A DNA stretch of 37,931 bases from a virus, in the IMG/VR virus record IMGVR_UViG_3300028589_000362, positions 1-37,931 of that record; one strand, written 5' to 3'. The notes under the pieces were generated by a model. It made no database searches, was not told where the DNA came from, and was given only the letters and a program-made list of their open reading frames with translations. Shown piece by piece: positions 21,321 through 29,432 of this stretch. Numbering within the stretch: the first letter of the stretch is position 1; every line of letters begins with the position of its first letter. Made by a program: the position numbers and the translations under genes.

Positions 21321-21566
21321 TCACTCTCCCGTTCCGAGGAGTGCGATGACGCGCTCCATCTGCTTGGTGTCCTCGTCATTGAACTCGTTGCGCCCCATGA
21401 CCTCCGTGATCAGCCTACGGGTCAGCCCCGACACGGTGGGGGTGACCCATCCGTGAACGTGCTGGACCTCCTCGCCCAGCTCGCCCGGGTCCTCGTCACC
21501 GTCGTGCTTGTGCACGAGATCCCGCAGCTCGCAGACGTCCGTGTAGATCGCTCCCATCCAGCTCAT
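21321..21566 (-). CDS. Small acidic hypothetical protein
   Basis: An 81-residue protein: MSWMGAIYTDVCELRDLVHKHDGDEDPGELGEEVQHVHGWVTPTVSGLTRRLITEVMGRNEFNDEDTKQMERVIALLGTGE. Mostly helical, two negative patches. No family recognised. Confidence 0.5.
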   Translation of the reverse strand: MSWMGAIYTDVCELRDLVHKHDGDEDPGELGEEVQHVHGWVTPTVSGLTRRLITEVMGRNEFNDEDTKQMERVIALLGTGE

Positions 21567-21578
21567 TCCTGCCTCCTT

Positions 21579-21962
21579 CTAGTTCGTCACCTCCTTCGGC
21601 TTGAAGCAGGTGTCACAAAGTGTCTTGATCCAGCCGCCGGCCCGCGCCTTGGCACCGGTGGCGCCGCACTGCTCGCAGATGTGGAAGGACTGGTTCTCGG
21701 CGTTGCGGACCAGCTCGCGGAACAGCGGGCCCTCCTGCTCGAAGGCAGGGGAGTGCTCGGTATAGAACCGCAGCCCCCCGAACTTCTCTTTCGCCTGGCA
21801 GATCACGTAGTCCGGGTCGATGGCACTCAACGCCCGGTCCAGGTTCAGCAGCAGATCATCCCAGCCGGCGTCCGGCAGGTACTTGCCCCAGCGGTCGGGG
21901 ATGCGGTCCAGGATGGGCTTCATGCGCGTCATCCGCGCCTCGTCAGTAGTCATGTGATCCAT
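21579..21962 (-). CDS. Phage hypothetical protein with zinc ribbon
   Basis: A 127-residue protein. The N-terminal part includes WDDLLLNLDRALSAIDPDYVICQAKEKFGGLRFYTEH, a 'KEKFGGLRFY' phrase recurring in phage proteins of unknown function. The C-terminus has HICEQCGATGAKARAGGWIKTLCDTCF, a Cys4 zinc ribbon. ATG at 21962 is chosen because it follows the upstream stop by one base; the longer frame is antisense-like. Confidence 0.55.
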   Translation of the reverse strand: MDHMTTDEARMTRMKPILDRIPDRWGKYLPDAGWDDLLLNLDRALSAIDPDYVICQAKEKFGGLRFYTEHSPAFEQEGPLFRELVRNAENQSFHICEQCGATGAKARAGGWIKTLCDTCFKPKEVTN

Positions 21963-21963
21963 G

Positions 21964-22299
21964 CTATTGGCGCTTGCGGCGGGCTTGCTCAGGCTGGACG
22001 CTAACATCCAGCAGCTGCGTGCTTTCTGTCGGACCCTTCTGGTACAGCAGGGCGTCCACCACAAAATCCCTGACCTCGTCGACGTCCATCCGCCGGCGCG
22101 GCAGTGTGACCTTCCACCGCTGGACCGTGGCCGCCACGCTGTGGCTCTTGTGGTACGCCACCGTCTCCCGGTACTCGGCGTTTGATTCCTCGGCCGTGAT
22201 GAACCACTCGACAAACTCGTGCTCGTCATAGGAGCCCATCGCCCTCACGAGCAGAGCCCATACCGTATCGCCCGGGACCTGGCCGTTGTGCAGTTCCAT
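21964..22299 (-). CDS. Hypothetical protein, first gene of a leftward unit
   Basis: A 111-residue protein (MELHNGQVPGDTVWALLVRAMGSYDEHEFVEWFITAEESNAEYRETVAYHKSHSVAATVQRWKVTLPRRRMDVDEV...). ATG at 22299 has AGGAGA at 4 nt and removes a low-complexity N-extension. It is divergent from the ParB-fold gene; TTGACA at 22370-22375 on the leftward strand could be its -35, but the -10 is weak. Confidence 0.55.
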   Translation of the reverse strand: MELHNGQVPGDTVWALLVRAMGSYDEHEFVEWFITAEESNAEYRETVAYHKSHSVAATVQRWKVTLPRRRMDVDEVRDFVVDALLYQKGPTESTQLLDVSVQPEQARRKRQ

Positions 22300-22472
22300 G
22301 GAATCTCCTAGAGTCGAGGTACGATCGTTCACTGCAGCCACACTAGGTGTCATGAGTCACATGGCTGCCTGTCAAATTGTAGGTCTCTAGGTGGTCATCA
22401 TGCGCCTCTCTTGGTTGTGTATTGTGTGGTGTGTCATGCTTGGATCTATGAAAACAACTACAGGGGGTACCC

Positions 22473-23441
22473 GTGGCTAGGAAAACTGTCATCGTAAACA
22501 CGGCGAAGGTCGTCAAGCTGGACAAACCGTCGAAGCTAGTAGAGCTTCACGCGAAGGAGTTCAGCCTCGATCTGAAGGTTCAGCGTGCACTCAATGAGGC
22601 ACGCGCCGACGCCATGGCCGACAACTTCCAGCCTCACGCCCTTGGCCTCCTGACTGCATCAAAACGCACTGACGGGCATATTTATGTGCTCGACGGAAGC
22701 CACCGCGTGAGTGCGGCACGTAAGGCCAGCTATGACGGGCTGCTGGCGTGCCGCCTGTTCGAGAACCTGACGCTCCAAGAGGAAGCGCAGATGTTCCTCA
22801 CTCTGAACAACAGCCGCGCCGTCCAGGCGATCGACCGCTTCAAGGTCCGCATCACCCAGGGCGAGCCGGTCGCCTCGGGCATCAACAAGGTCCTGAAGGC
22901 CTACGGACTGCACGTCGACTGGGCCAATAACGAATCCCTCGGCGTCATCTCTGCCATTGGTGCGCTGGAGAAGGTCTACGAGGGCGCCGGCGTCCGCGAG
23001 AAGGGTTCCTACCCGGAGCTGGTGGACAAGGTCATCCGCACTCTGCACCGTGCCTACGGCGAGAAGGCAGACCGCGCCACGTACTCCAAGATCATCCTCG
23101 AAGGCCTCGGCATCTTCATCGCCACCTTCGGAAACCAGATCGACTATGACCGCTTGGTCTACGTGCTGCAGGGCACGTCCGCCCGCCAGATCGCGGTGCA
23201 GACCCGCGCCATGCGTGACGCCCGGATCAAGGGCGGCCAGCTCGGGAACAACGCCGCGGCTGTCCTCCACCGTCTCTACAACAACCGCCACCGGCCCAAG
23301 CTGCCCGAGTTCCACGCCGTGGAGCCGCGGAACGCCTCCTACCACCTGGACAAGGGCGAGCAGGACCCGCTGTACGTGGACCCGAACCAGTACGTCATCG
23401 AGGACGCCATGGACGAGGCGCAGGAGCTGCAGGACGCCTGA
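22473..23441 (+). CDS. ParB/Srx-fold (DGQHR-like) nuclease-domain protein
   Basis: A 322-residue protein with the ParB/sulfiredoxin fold. IYVLDGSHRVSAARKASY (residues ~70-87) is the GxxR box, with 'DGSHR' in place of the DGQHR or ERR motif, preceded by QRALNEARADAMADNFQPHALG. A helical second half (YPELVDKVIRTLHRAYGEKADRATYSKII) and an acidic tail follow. Related phage proteins are annotated 'ParB-like nuclease domain'; it is not adjacent to parA. It is the sole rightward gene in a long leftward operon, has its own promoter region and terminator, and so looks like an independently expressed accessory gene. GTG start with AGGGGG. Confidence 0.7.
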   Translation: MARKTVIVNTAKVVKLDKPSKLVELHAKEFSLDLKVQRALNEARADAMADNFQPHALGLLTASKRTDGHIYVLDGSHRVSAARKASYDGLLACRLFENLTLQEEAQMFLTLNNSRAVQAIDRFKVRITQGEPVASGINKVLKAYGLHVDWANNESLGVISAIGALEKVYEGAGVREKGSYPELVDKVIRTLHRAYGEKADRATYSKIILEGLGIFIATFGNQIDYDRLVYVLQGTSARQIAVQTRAMRDARIKGGQLGNNAAAVLHRLYNNRHRPKLPEFHAVEPRNASYHLDKGEQDPLYVDPNQYVIEDAMDEAQELQDA

Positions 23442-23454
23442 TCCTGCGCACTCT

Positions 23455-23489
23455 GAGGGGCGTGTCACCCACCCGGTGATGCGCCCCTC
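23455..23489. terminator. Bidirectional terminator after the ParB-fold gene
   Basis: GAGGGGCG (23455-23462) pairs with CGCCCCTC (23482-23489); an inner TCACC/GGTGA stem extends it, followed by TTCT. The leftward gene ending at 23465 has its stop inside the stem, so the element serves both convergent genes. Confidence 0.75.
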
Positions 23490-23695
23490 TTCTGTGCCTC
23501 CAGAAAAAGGTGTTCCAGCAGCTCCTCCACTGCATTGTCGGCCTGCTCTGCGTCCCTCACCTCGGCAACGTACCCCCGGAACGCCTCCAGGTGGCGGCCG
23601 ATGGCCTCTGCGATGTCGAACGTCGCATCATGGGCCGGGATGTACGCCCCACCCAGCACGGCAGCTGTGGCGGCTGAAACGAACTGCCCGCTCAC
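23465..23695 (-). CDS. Small hypothetical helical protein
   Basis: A 76-residue protein (SGQFVSAATAAVLGGAYIPAHDATFDIAEAIGRHLEAFRGYVAEVRDAEQADNAVEELLEHLFLEAQKRGASPGG). The second half is an amphipathic acidic helix. GTG start in a 4-base overlap. Function unknown. Confidence 0.5.
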   Translation of the reverse strand: MSGQFVSAATAAVLGGAYIPAHDATFDIAEAIGRHLEAFRGYVAEVRDAEQADNAVEELLEHLFLEAQKRGASPGG

Positions 23696-23991
23696 TGGTG
23701 CCCCCCGCGCTGCTGGTAGCGGGCGCCGGCCATGAAGGCGTCCATCCAGACCCCGGCCAGTACCGGCACCAGCGCCTCGGGCAGCTTGGAAAGCTGGCAG
23801 GCGGTCCCGGCTCGCTGCGTGGCGAAGTACTTCAGCGACTCCACATCGACGGTCTCCCCGACGATCTGCTCCACCGACTGCTTGCCCTCGGTGGCTTGGC
23901 CGTCATGCTGCAGGACCGCCTCTGACATGCGCCAGAAGTCCGGATGGGTGGGGCGCTCCGGGAAGCGCGGGTCGTTCAGCGGGTCACTCAT
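23692..23991 (-). CDS. Hypothetical protein
   Basis: A 99-residue protein (MSDPLNDPRFPERPTHPDFWRMSEAVLQHDGQATEGKQSVEQIVGETVDVESLKYFATQRAGTACQLSKLPEALVPVLAGVWMDAFMAGARYQQRGGHQ). Mostly helical. No recognised family; 4-base overlaps on both sides. Confidence 0.5.
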   Translation of the reverse strand: MSDPLNDPRFPERPTHPDFWRMSEAVLQHDGQATEGKQSVEQIVGETVDVESLKYFATQRAGTACQLSKLPEALVPVLAGVWMDAFMAGARYQQRGGHQ

Positions 23992-24203
23992 GACTCCTCC
24001 TCGATTTTCCGAAGCTCCCAGCGTGCCCGGTCCAGCACGTAGAAGACGTCTGCGATGGTGCCCTGGATGTAGAACACCTCGTCGTAGTTGAACGCCAGGG
24101 CAATCTGCCCCTCGGGCACAACCTCGTCCCCGATCTCCTCGCCGCCCTTGAGGACGGTGATCCGGGTGTCCTTGGCACCGGCGCCCTCGTAGCGTGTGGT
24201 CAT
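23988..24203 (-). CDS. Small hypothetical protein
   Basis: A 71-residue protein (MTTRYEGAGAKDTRITVLKGGEEIGDEVVPEGQIALAFNYDEVFYIQGTIADVFYVLDRARWELRKIEEES), alternating beta strands with a final helix. Unknown family; operon context only. Confidence 0.5.
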   Translation of the reverse strand: MTTRYEGAGAKDTRITVLKGGEEIGDEVVPEGQIALAFNYDEVFYIQGTIADVFYVLDRARWELRKIEEES

Positions 24204-24595
24204 GTGTCCAGCACCCCTCTCCGGATCAGCTCGGCAACGACCTGCTGATCTTCATCCATGACGTTCCTGTCGAAGGTATGGGTTGCCATCCTGACCCGCA
24301 ACTGGACGTGCCGGCGCACCAGTGACGGCGTATCGTTCCCGAGGACCTTCGGCACCTCGAACAGGACCCCCCAGGCGCCGCCGGTGTCCACGCGGTAGTA
24401 GGCGTGCGCGTACTCGTACTTCGGGCATCGCTTCTCCACCACCATAAACCGCAGGCCTCCCGTCTCCTGCGCCTCAGTGACGGCGTAGTCGTAGGAGTCC
24501 CGGTCGGAGATCGTGATGGCGTAGAGGGCTGCCAGCTCCGCGTCAGAGATGCTGTACCCGTTGGGGTAATCGCCGACGCTCTCGAAGGTGATCAT
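24200..24595 (-). CDS. Hypothetical protein
   Basis: A 131-residue protein starting at ATG 24595 (MITFESVGDYPNGYSISDAELAALYAITISDRDSYDYAVTEAQETGGLRFMVVEKRCPKYEYAHAYYRVDTGGAWGVLFEVPKVLGND...). Aromatic-rich alpha/beta protein; the longer ORF is antisense-like. Family unknown. Confidence 0.5.
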   Translation of the reverse strand: MITFESVGDYPNGYSISDAELAALYAITISDRDSYDYAVTEAQETGGLRFMVVEKRCPKYEYAHAYYRVDTGGAWGVLFEVPKVLGNDTPSLVRRHVQLRVRMATHTFDRNVMDEDQQVVAELIRRGVLDT

Positions 24596-24876
24596 CCCTC
24601 CTCCTCTTCGGCGTAGCGGACCAGCTTGACCTCGGCCGCGCACTTGCAACCCAGGCCGCAGTCGGCCCGCCGGACGGCGACGGTGTGGCCGGTGAGCAGG
24701 TCGGTGGCCTCGCTCCACTCGTCCGTATTGGTGAGGGTCGGGTCTTCGAGTCGGACCAGCGCCCGCCCCATGTCGTCTCCCTCGAACGCAGTCAGCGCGA
24801 TCTGGGTGATCTGGTCCACCGGGTAGAGCGTGCGCTCACCAGCGGCGACGTCGACGGGCTTAACTTTTGTGGTCAT
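24592..24876 (-). CDS. Hypothetical protein with CxxxC site
   Basis: A 94-residue protein: MTTKVKPVDVAAGERTLYPVDQITQIALTAFEGDDMGRALVRLEDPTLTNTDEWSEATDLLTGHTVAVRRADCGLGCKCAAEVKLVRYAEEEEG. A CGLGCKC cluster near the end may bind metal. No family recognised. Confidence 0.5.
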   Translation of the reverse strand: MTTKVKPVDVAAGERTLYPVDQITQIALTAFEGDDMGRALVRLEDPTLTNTDEWSEATDLLTGHTVAVRRADCGLGCKCAAEVKLVRYAEEEEG

Positions 24877-25516
24877 TTCTCTCCTCCTCTTTTTGGTGGT
24901 CCCAGCGGACCTCGTAGCCGCAGTCCTCCGCGGCTGACTCGATGGCACGCCCGGCGTGGGTGCCTTCCTGGTTGTGGTAGCCGAACCGGAAGGCGAACTT
25001 CTCCAGGTCCTTCTCGGACACGCCGGCGGCCCGCAGCTGATCCGAGCACAGGCGCCAGTTGGCCTCGTTACCCAGCTCGTAGAGCGGGGCCAGCAGGGGC
25101 CTGCCGTTCTGGTCCGTGCAGTTCGGGCACGTCTCGTCGGTGCCCCATGCCCCGCCATGTCGCGGGCAGATCGTCTCATTCATCACGCTCTCCTGTCCTT
25201 CCAGCTGCCCGTCGAGGTACAGCTGATGCTTGTGGTGGCGGTGCTCCCGGATCGCCTTCGTGTGCGCGTCTTTATCGTAGTAGCGCCCGTCCTTGCGGCG
25301 CTCAGAGTAGGCCTGCTTGGCAGCGGCCAGCTTCTCCGGGTCCACGATGAACTGGATCAGCCGGCGGCTGACCTTGAACTCGCCGGCCAGCCGGCGCTGG
25401 CTCCAGTCGGGCAGCTTGTACAGCTCGCGGATCTCCTCGCGCTGCTCGTCGGTGAGCTTGACCCGCTTGTCCTTCTCCGGCGGGATGTGCCCGGCCTTCT
25501 CCGCCTTGTACGGCAC
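24860..25516 (-). CDS. HTH protein with C-terminal zinc ribbon
   Basis: A 218-residue protein. The N-terminal part is a homeodomain-like HTH (KLTDEQREEIRELYKLPDWSQRRLAGEFKVSRRLIQFIVDPEK) with a very basic extension (YSERRKDGRYYDKDAHTKAIREHRHHKHQ). The middle has ICPRHGGAWGTDETCPNC, a zinc ribbon, and the end is YELGNEANWRLCSDQLRAAG... This HTH-plus-basic layout is common among phage DNA-binding proteins (with HNH or transposase relatives). GTG start, TAGTG overlap. Confidence 0.55.
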   Translation of the reverse strand: MPYKAEKAGHIPPEKDKRVKLTDEQREEIRELYKLPDWSQRRLAGEFKVSRRLIQFIVDPEKLAAAKQAYSERRKDGRYYDKDAHTKAIREHRHHKHQLYLDGQLEGQESVMNETICPRHGGAWGTDETCPNCTDQNGRPLLAPLYELGNEANWRLCSDQLRAAGVSEKDLEKFAFRFGYHNQEGTHAGRAIESAAEDCGYEVRWDHQKEEERNDHKS

Positions 25517-25761
25517 TACGGCCCCATCCCGAGCAGCCTGCGGACCTCTTCGTAGGACTCCGTCACCATGACCCGGGACGGGGCGTACTGGCTCCCGCCT
25601 GCCAGTGTGATGTCAGTGTAGACGTCGCCCTTGTTTGGACGGCCGCTGCCGTCGGTCCAGGTGTCCTTCTCCACCTCCGTGGAGAAGGTGAGGATGTGGG
25701 CCGCGTTGATCGTGATCCCCTTCCCCTCCGTCCCGCATTTTGTCAGCTCGATGAAGCTCAC
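25516..25761 (-). CDS. Small hypothetical protein
   Basis: An 81-residue protein (SFIELTKCGTEGKGITINAAHILTFSTEVEKDTWTDGSGRPNKGDVYTDITLAGGSQYAPSRVMVTESYEEVRRLLGMGP). Resembles small flagellar-type beta proteins ('I.LT...G..I.IN..hI....E...T...L..G..Y.V.ES..EV...L'), a pattern seen in FlbD-like small proteins. Role in a phage is unknown. GTG start. Confidence 0.5.
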   Translation of the reverse strand: MSFIELTKCGTEGKGITINAAHILTFSTEVEKDTWTDGSGRPNKGDVYTDITLAGGSQYAPSRVMVTESYEEVRRLLGMGP

Positions 25762-25770
25762 TGTCCCTCC

Positions 25771-26295
25771 TCAGTACTTGTAGTCGACGCCGGAGTCTTC
25801 CTCGGTCCACTCCTGCTCGGACACGAGGTAGAACAGCTTGTTCACAACGTGGTAGCCGGTGAGGGCGTACCAGTCCTTGCCATTGTCCCCCTCCACCACG
25901 GTCCACACGCGGTTGAGCGGGTAAGCCCCCGTCTCCCCGTACTGGAAGTGGTTCCCCTCGGTGGGGTCGACGGGGTTCTGCAGCAGGGTGAACTTGCTCT
26001 CGATGTCCACTGCCCTGGCGGCCGCCTTCTTCATCGCTTTCTTGTAGGCGTGCACCCCGGGCAGCAGCCGTTTCTGCTGCTTCCACTTCAGCTTGGAGTT
26101 GCGGATCACCAGCCTATCCTCGAAGACCTCCAGGTTCAGGACGAACGGGTCTTGAAGCACCCCGTTGACCTTGTCCTGGATCTGCACGGACGCCTCCATG
26201 CCGTCCTCCCGGTAGAACGGGACGACGTAGATGTGGTGGCCCTTCAGCTTGTCGACGGCCTTGCGGATCAGGACGTGCGGTGCGTAGCCGGCCAT
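25771..26295 (-). CDS. Hypothetical protein
   Basis: A 174-residue protein (MAGYAPHVLIRKAVDKLKGHHIYVVPFYREDGMEASVQIQDKVNGVL... NSKLKWKQQKRLLPGVHAYKKAMKKAAARAVDIESKFTLLQNPVD...). A basic central helix suggests RNA or DNA contacts. No family recognised. ATG overlaps the upstream stop by one base. Confidence 0.5.
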   Translation of the reverse strand: MAGYAPHVLIRKAVDKLKGHHIYVVPFYREDGMEASVQIQDKVNGVLQDPFVLNLEVFEDRLVIRNSKLKWKQQKRLLPGVHAYKKAMKKAAARAVDIESKFTLLQNPVDPTEGNHFQYGETGAYPLNRVWTVVEGDNGKDWYALTGYHVVNKLFYLVSEQEWTEEDSGVDYKY

Positions 26296-27026
26296 CAGCC
26301 GATCCTCGTATCCCGCACGCCGCTGGCCCAGCCTTTGACGATGGCGGAGTCGGGTTCCCGCTCCTCGTGGACCATGATGATCTGCTGCTTGCGGTTGCCC
26401 TTCTCCCCGGGCACGATGATGACCGCCTGCTTCCACTCCCAGAACACCGCAGCCTCGCCCCGCTCGTACTCGGTACGCAGCTCGGCGATGGTGTCCCGGA
26501 CCTTCTCCTGCAGCGCCTCCGTGGGGGCGATGGTGTACGGTCTTGGCGGCATGGAATCCACCTCCACCCGGATCGGGGTGCCGGAAAGATCCTCGACCTT
26601 CAGCACGTACCCCTCACCCTCGCGCTCGGCGTGCAGCTTGAAGACGGTGGCGCTCTCCTCGTTGTCGAAGTCCACCATGCCGTAGTCCTCGTGCGGCTTG
26701 AGCCCGTGGCGCAGGTTGTCCTCCTGCACCCAGGGGATCGGCACCAGCCGCTCGCCCGTGTCATACGGGGTCAGCGGCGCCGGCGCCGGCGTGTACCAGA
26801 CCAGCCCCTGCGATCCGGGGTAGCGGTGCTTCCATTGCAGACTGTCCACGGCCAGCGTGTCGAAGCTCTGCCCGCCGGTGCCGTTCTTGGAGCAGGTGGT
26901 GACGCCGTTGAACTCCACCGCCTCGCCCATCGGCACCTCGGGCTTGTTCAGCGACAGCACGATGGTGCCGCCGTTCTCGTAGACCCGGCGTGCCTCGCGC
27001 TTGTCGATCCTGATGTACTTGGTCAT
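26295..27026 (-). CDS. Hypothetical protein
   Basis: A 243-residue protein beginning TKYIRIDKREARRVYENGGTIVLSLNKPEVPMGEAVEFNGV, with SFDTLAVDSLQWKHRYPGSQGLVWYTPAPAPLTPYDTGERLVPIPW and a long helix ALQEKVRDTIAELRTEYERGEAAVFWEWKQAV. Unknown. It is one of the larger genes of the small-gene block and is bounded by 4- and 1-base overlaps. Confidence 0.5.
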   Translation of the reverse strand: MTKYIRIDKREARRVYENGGTIVLSLNKPEVPMGEAVEFNGVTTCSKNGTGGQSFDTLAVDSLQWKHRYPGSQGLVWYTPAPAPLTPYDTGERLVPIPWVQEDNLRHGLKPHEDYGMVDFDNEESATVFKLHAEREGEGYVLKVEDLSGTPIRVEVDSMPPRPYTIAPTEALQEKVRDTIAELRTEYERGEAAVFWEWKQAVIIVPGEKGNRKQQIIMVHEEREPDSAIVKGWASGVRDTRIG

Positions 27027-27247
27027 GCTCCCTCCTCAGGTGCAATCGTCAGCCACTGGTGTGACTGAGCCTCGATGGTGAAGTCCAGCTCCTCGGTGTC
27101 GATGGACACGGTGCCGTAGCTGTTAGACAGGGACTCCACGGTGACCGCTTCGCCCTCCCCGCCCATGTCCTCGGCGAAGATGAACCGGTCACCCGGCCGC
27201 AGCTGGCTCGCCGGCTTGCTCACGATGAACTCCTCACCCGCGCTCAC
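27023..27247 (-). CDS. Small hypothetical protein, SH3-like
   Basis: A 74-residue protein, GTG at 27247 in a GTGA overlap. VSKPASQLRPGDRFIFAEDMGGEGEAVTVESLSNSYGTVSIDTEELDFTIEAQSHQWLTI: the 'LRPGDRFIF...' opening and short strands resemble a small SH3-like barrel. Function unknown. The 16-residue N-terminal extension of the longer frame is Arg/Gly-rich and rejected. Confidence 0.5.
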   Translation of the reverse strand: MSAGEEFIVSKPASQLRPGDRFIFAEDMGGEGEAVTVESLSNSYGTVSIDTEELDFTIEAQSHQWLTIAPEEGA

Positions 27248-27651
27248 GGCGCCTCCTCCTGCGGCACGCCGTCCACGCAGCCGCAGCTCTCGCACTTCTG
27301 TCCCTGGAAGACCGGCTCACCGCAACTCAGGCACCGGTCCATGTTCCACGGCAGCTCCCAGCCGTTGGTCTCGGCGGGGTCCTTCACCAGCGGCATGGCA
27401 TTGACGGAGATGTAGACGCTCTCCTCGGCCTCGTCCTGGATCTGGACGCGGAGCCTCCCGTCGGTGCCCCTACCGATGGAGACGGTGGTCTCGCCGAGCT
27501 GGGCGTAGGCCACCGGCGTCCGCTCGTGGTTAATGCGGATCACGCCGACTTCAAAGCGGCCCTCCTCGGTCATCACCTTGAACTCGTGCACCACATCGGC
27601 CTCGGGCGTCGGTCCCCGGGGATCCGGGTTCTTCGGGTCGCCGTTCATCAT
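27244..27651 (-). CDS. Hypothetical protein with C-terminal zinc ribbon
   Basis: A 135-residue protein (MMNGDPKNPDPRGPTPEADVVHEFKVMTEEGRFEVGVIRINHERTPVAYAQLGETTVSIGRGTDGRLRVQIQDEAEESVYISVNAMPLV) ending with CLSCGEPVFQGQKCESCGCVDG, a Cys4 ribbon. Beta-rich N-domain. GGAGGG lies just ahead of tandem ATGs (27651 or 27648); family not recognised. Confidence 0.5.
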   Translation of the reverse strand: MMNGDPKNPDPRGPTPEADVVHEFKVMTEEGRFEVGVIRINHERTPVAYAQLGETTVSIGRGTDGRLRVQIQDEAEESVYISVNAMPLVKDPAETNGWELPWNMDRCLSCGEPVFQGQKCESCGCVDGVPQEEAP

Positions 27652-27857
27652 GCCCTCCATTCTTGGTCGGTCGGGGTCTGGTAGATCATCTCGAACGCAC
27701 CCCACTGGCACGCCTCGACTAGCTCAGGCTGGCCGGGGAACCGGTCAGCGCACCATGCCCATGTCTCAGCGTATTGGTCGCCGGACGGGGTCACGGGGTC
27801 CGGCTCGCTGCTGGCGGGCATCACACCCACCAGCAGGGCCAGGATCAGGGCGATCAT
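27648..27857 (-). CDS. Small secreted protein
   Basis: A 69-residue protein. MIALILALLVGVMPASSEP is a compact signal peptide without charged n-region, with a plausible cleavage after ASS. The rest has two cysteines (WAWCADRFPGQPELVEACQWGAFEMIY) that could pair outside the cell. ATG at 27857 with GGGAGGA at 3 nt, in an ATGA overlap. No family recognised. Confidence 0.55.
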   Translation of the reverse strand: MIALILALLVGVMPASSEPDPVTPSGDQYAETWAWCADRFPGQPELVEACQWGAFEMIYQTPTDQEWRA

Positions 27858-28246
27858 GCGTCCTCCCAATCGCAGGGGCCGTCGTGGCCCCACTCTCGTC
27901 CGCATCGGGGGTCCTTGATGCCGGTCTCCCCACGGCAGAACTTGATGGTCTCGTACTTGCGGCCGCGCTTGATGGCCACCACCTCATCCCGTTCGGACAG
28001 CACATCACTGGAGCCCCGGTCGCTGGACCGGTGCATCAGCAGGAACGCGGGCCGCCAGCCTGTCGTCTTGCCGACCCTCCCGGTCCGGGTGTAGCTCTCC
28101 CCGGACTCGGGATAGTAGGCTCGCACCTTGACCCGCTGGTGCGACAGGAAGTAGCGACGGAACTTCTCGTGAAGCTCGGACAGGTCCAGCCTGTTGCCGT
28201 GCTCCGCCCTCCACAGGCGCTCGTAGTCCTGCCATGTCGAAGTCAT
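27854..28246 (-). CDS. Hypothetical basic protein
   Basis: A 130-residue protein (TSTWQDYERLWRAEHGNRLDLSELHEKFRRYFLSHQRVKVRAYYPESGESYTRTGRVGKTTGWRPAFLLMHRSSDRGSSDVLSERDEVVAIKRGRKYETIKFCRGETGIKDPRCGREWGHDGPCDWEDA) with a Cys/His tail that could bind zinc. Strong AAGGAGGAG before the ATG. Unknown function. Confidence 0.5.
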   Translation of the reverse strand: MTSTWQDYERLWRAEHGNRLDLSELHEKFRRYFLSHQRVKVRAYYPESGESYTRTGRVGKTTGWRPAFLLMHRSSDRGSSDVLSERDEVVAIKRGRKYETIKFCRGETGIKDPRCGREWGHDGPCDWEDA

Positions 28247-28256
28247 GCGCTCCTCC

Positions 28257-29432
28257 TTAGAGAGCGAAGGCCAGCTCCAGCGCCTTCAGGGATTGTGCCT
28301 CCATCTCGAAGGCCTTGTCCGCATCCTTGGTGGTGCGGGCCGCGGCGGTGACCGCCTGCATCACGCCACCTGCGGTGAACTGTCCGCCCTTGACGAACAT
28401 GTTGAAGATGCTGTCCTGCGTCTCCTGATCGAAGGACAGTTTCTTGGCGATGACCTTGACGTCTTCGACGTCTTCGATCGGCTTGCCCGCCTTGGTCTCC
28501 ATGTCCCGGATGACCTGGACCATGTAGTCCTTGTCCAGGAACGTGGCCACGGCGTCTCGGGCACGGGCGGTGACCACCCCGAGCTGCTTGTCGATGGTGT
28601 CCTTGGACCAGCGGATCATCCCCTCGTCCATCTTGCCGCCGAGGTGCACCGCCTTCATGGCGTCCTTGGTGATCGTCATGCCGTTGTCGCACACCTGCAC
28701 GATCAGCCGGGGCGTGACCGAGAAGGATCCGTCTCCCGTCTCGGAGTTGGAGAGGACGAAGCCGGCGAACACCGTCGGGTTGTCCGCTCCCGTCGCTCCT
28801 GAGAACGGGGACCGGTAGCCGGCCAGCAGGGAAGGTGCCAGCGCCTGTACCCCCGGGGCCTTGACCCGGACGTACATCCGGCGGTCGGTGAGGTCGCACC
28901 CGTCGATCTCCACCCGCACACCAGCCTGCCGGATGCCGTCCAGCGCCGCCGTGAGGGCGTCAAGATTGTCCATGATGGCGAAGCGGTCGGAGACCAGTGC
29001 CCGGGCGATGCCCGGCCCTCCGTCGTCTCCGCGGAACGCACGGACCAGGAAGTTCCGCTTGTCCGGGGCGATCAGCTGCTCCTGCTGCTGGGTCAGCTTG
29101 TTGAAGCGGTTCAGTCCGCGGAGCAGACCGTTGGCGTTCTGGTCGTAGAGGTCAGGCCGCTCGTTCCGCATGAACCTCACGTAGGCCAGCGGGATGCCGA
29201 GCTTGGTGGCCACCCCCTCATCGAACACCGCGGTCGGCCGGTAGGTGCCGTTCACGTCCGTCACACCTTCCGCGTCGAAGATCGGGTCCATGCCGGACAG
29301 CACGAGCTTGCCGTCCCTGAACCTCAGCTTCTGGGCCGGGGCGACGACGTCCAGCTTCCGGGCGTGCTGCTCCAAGAGCACGTCACGCAGGTCGCTGAGG
29401 TCGGCATTGCGGGCCTCTGTCAGTAGGGTCAT
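28257..29432 (-). CDS. DUF932-like phage/plasmid protein
   Basis: A 391-residue protein. The middle (VSDRFAIMDNLDALTAALDGIRQAG, MYVRVKAPG, AGFVLSNSETGDGSFSVTPRLIVQVCDNGMTI, HLGGKMDEGMIRWSKDTID) follows the DUF932 pattern: an 'SDRFAIMDNLD' opening, an 'N.ETG..S..V.P' segment and the catalytic-looking 'VCDNGM', then a helical part (AVATFLDKDYMVQVIRDMETKAGKP). This family is common on plasmids and phages and has no firm function. ATG at 29432 has GGAGG 9 nt upstream. It stands at the head of a sub-cluster after a structured 180-bp leader. Confidence 0.65.
   Translation of the reverse strand: MTLLTEARNADLSDLRDVLLEQHARKLDVVAPAQKLRFRDGKLVLSGMDPIFDAEGVTDVNGTYRPTAVFDEGVATKLGIPLAYVRFMRNERPDLYDQNANGLLRGLNRFNKLTQQQEQLIAPDKRNFLVRAFRGDDGGPGIARALVSDRFAIMDNLDALTAALDGIRQAGVRVEIDGCDLTDRRMYVRVKAPGVQALAPSLLAGYRSPFSGATGADNPTVFAGFVLSNSETGDGSFSVTPRLIVQVCDNGMTITKDAMKAVHLGGKMDEGMIRWSKDTIDKQLGVVTARARDAVATFLDKDYMVQVIRDMETKAGKPIEDVEDVKVIAKKLSFDQETQDSIFNMFVKGGQFTAGGVMQAVTAAARTTKDADKAFEMEAQSLKALELAFAL

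Noticed and set aside
22957-23925. 322-residue rightward ORF
   Set aside because: Its first half is an alternative frame of the ParB-fold gene (Arg/Ser/Thr-rich) and its second half is antisense to leftward genes.
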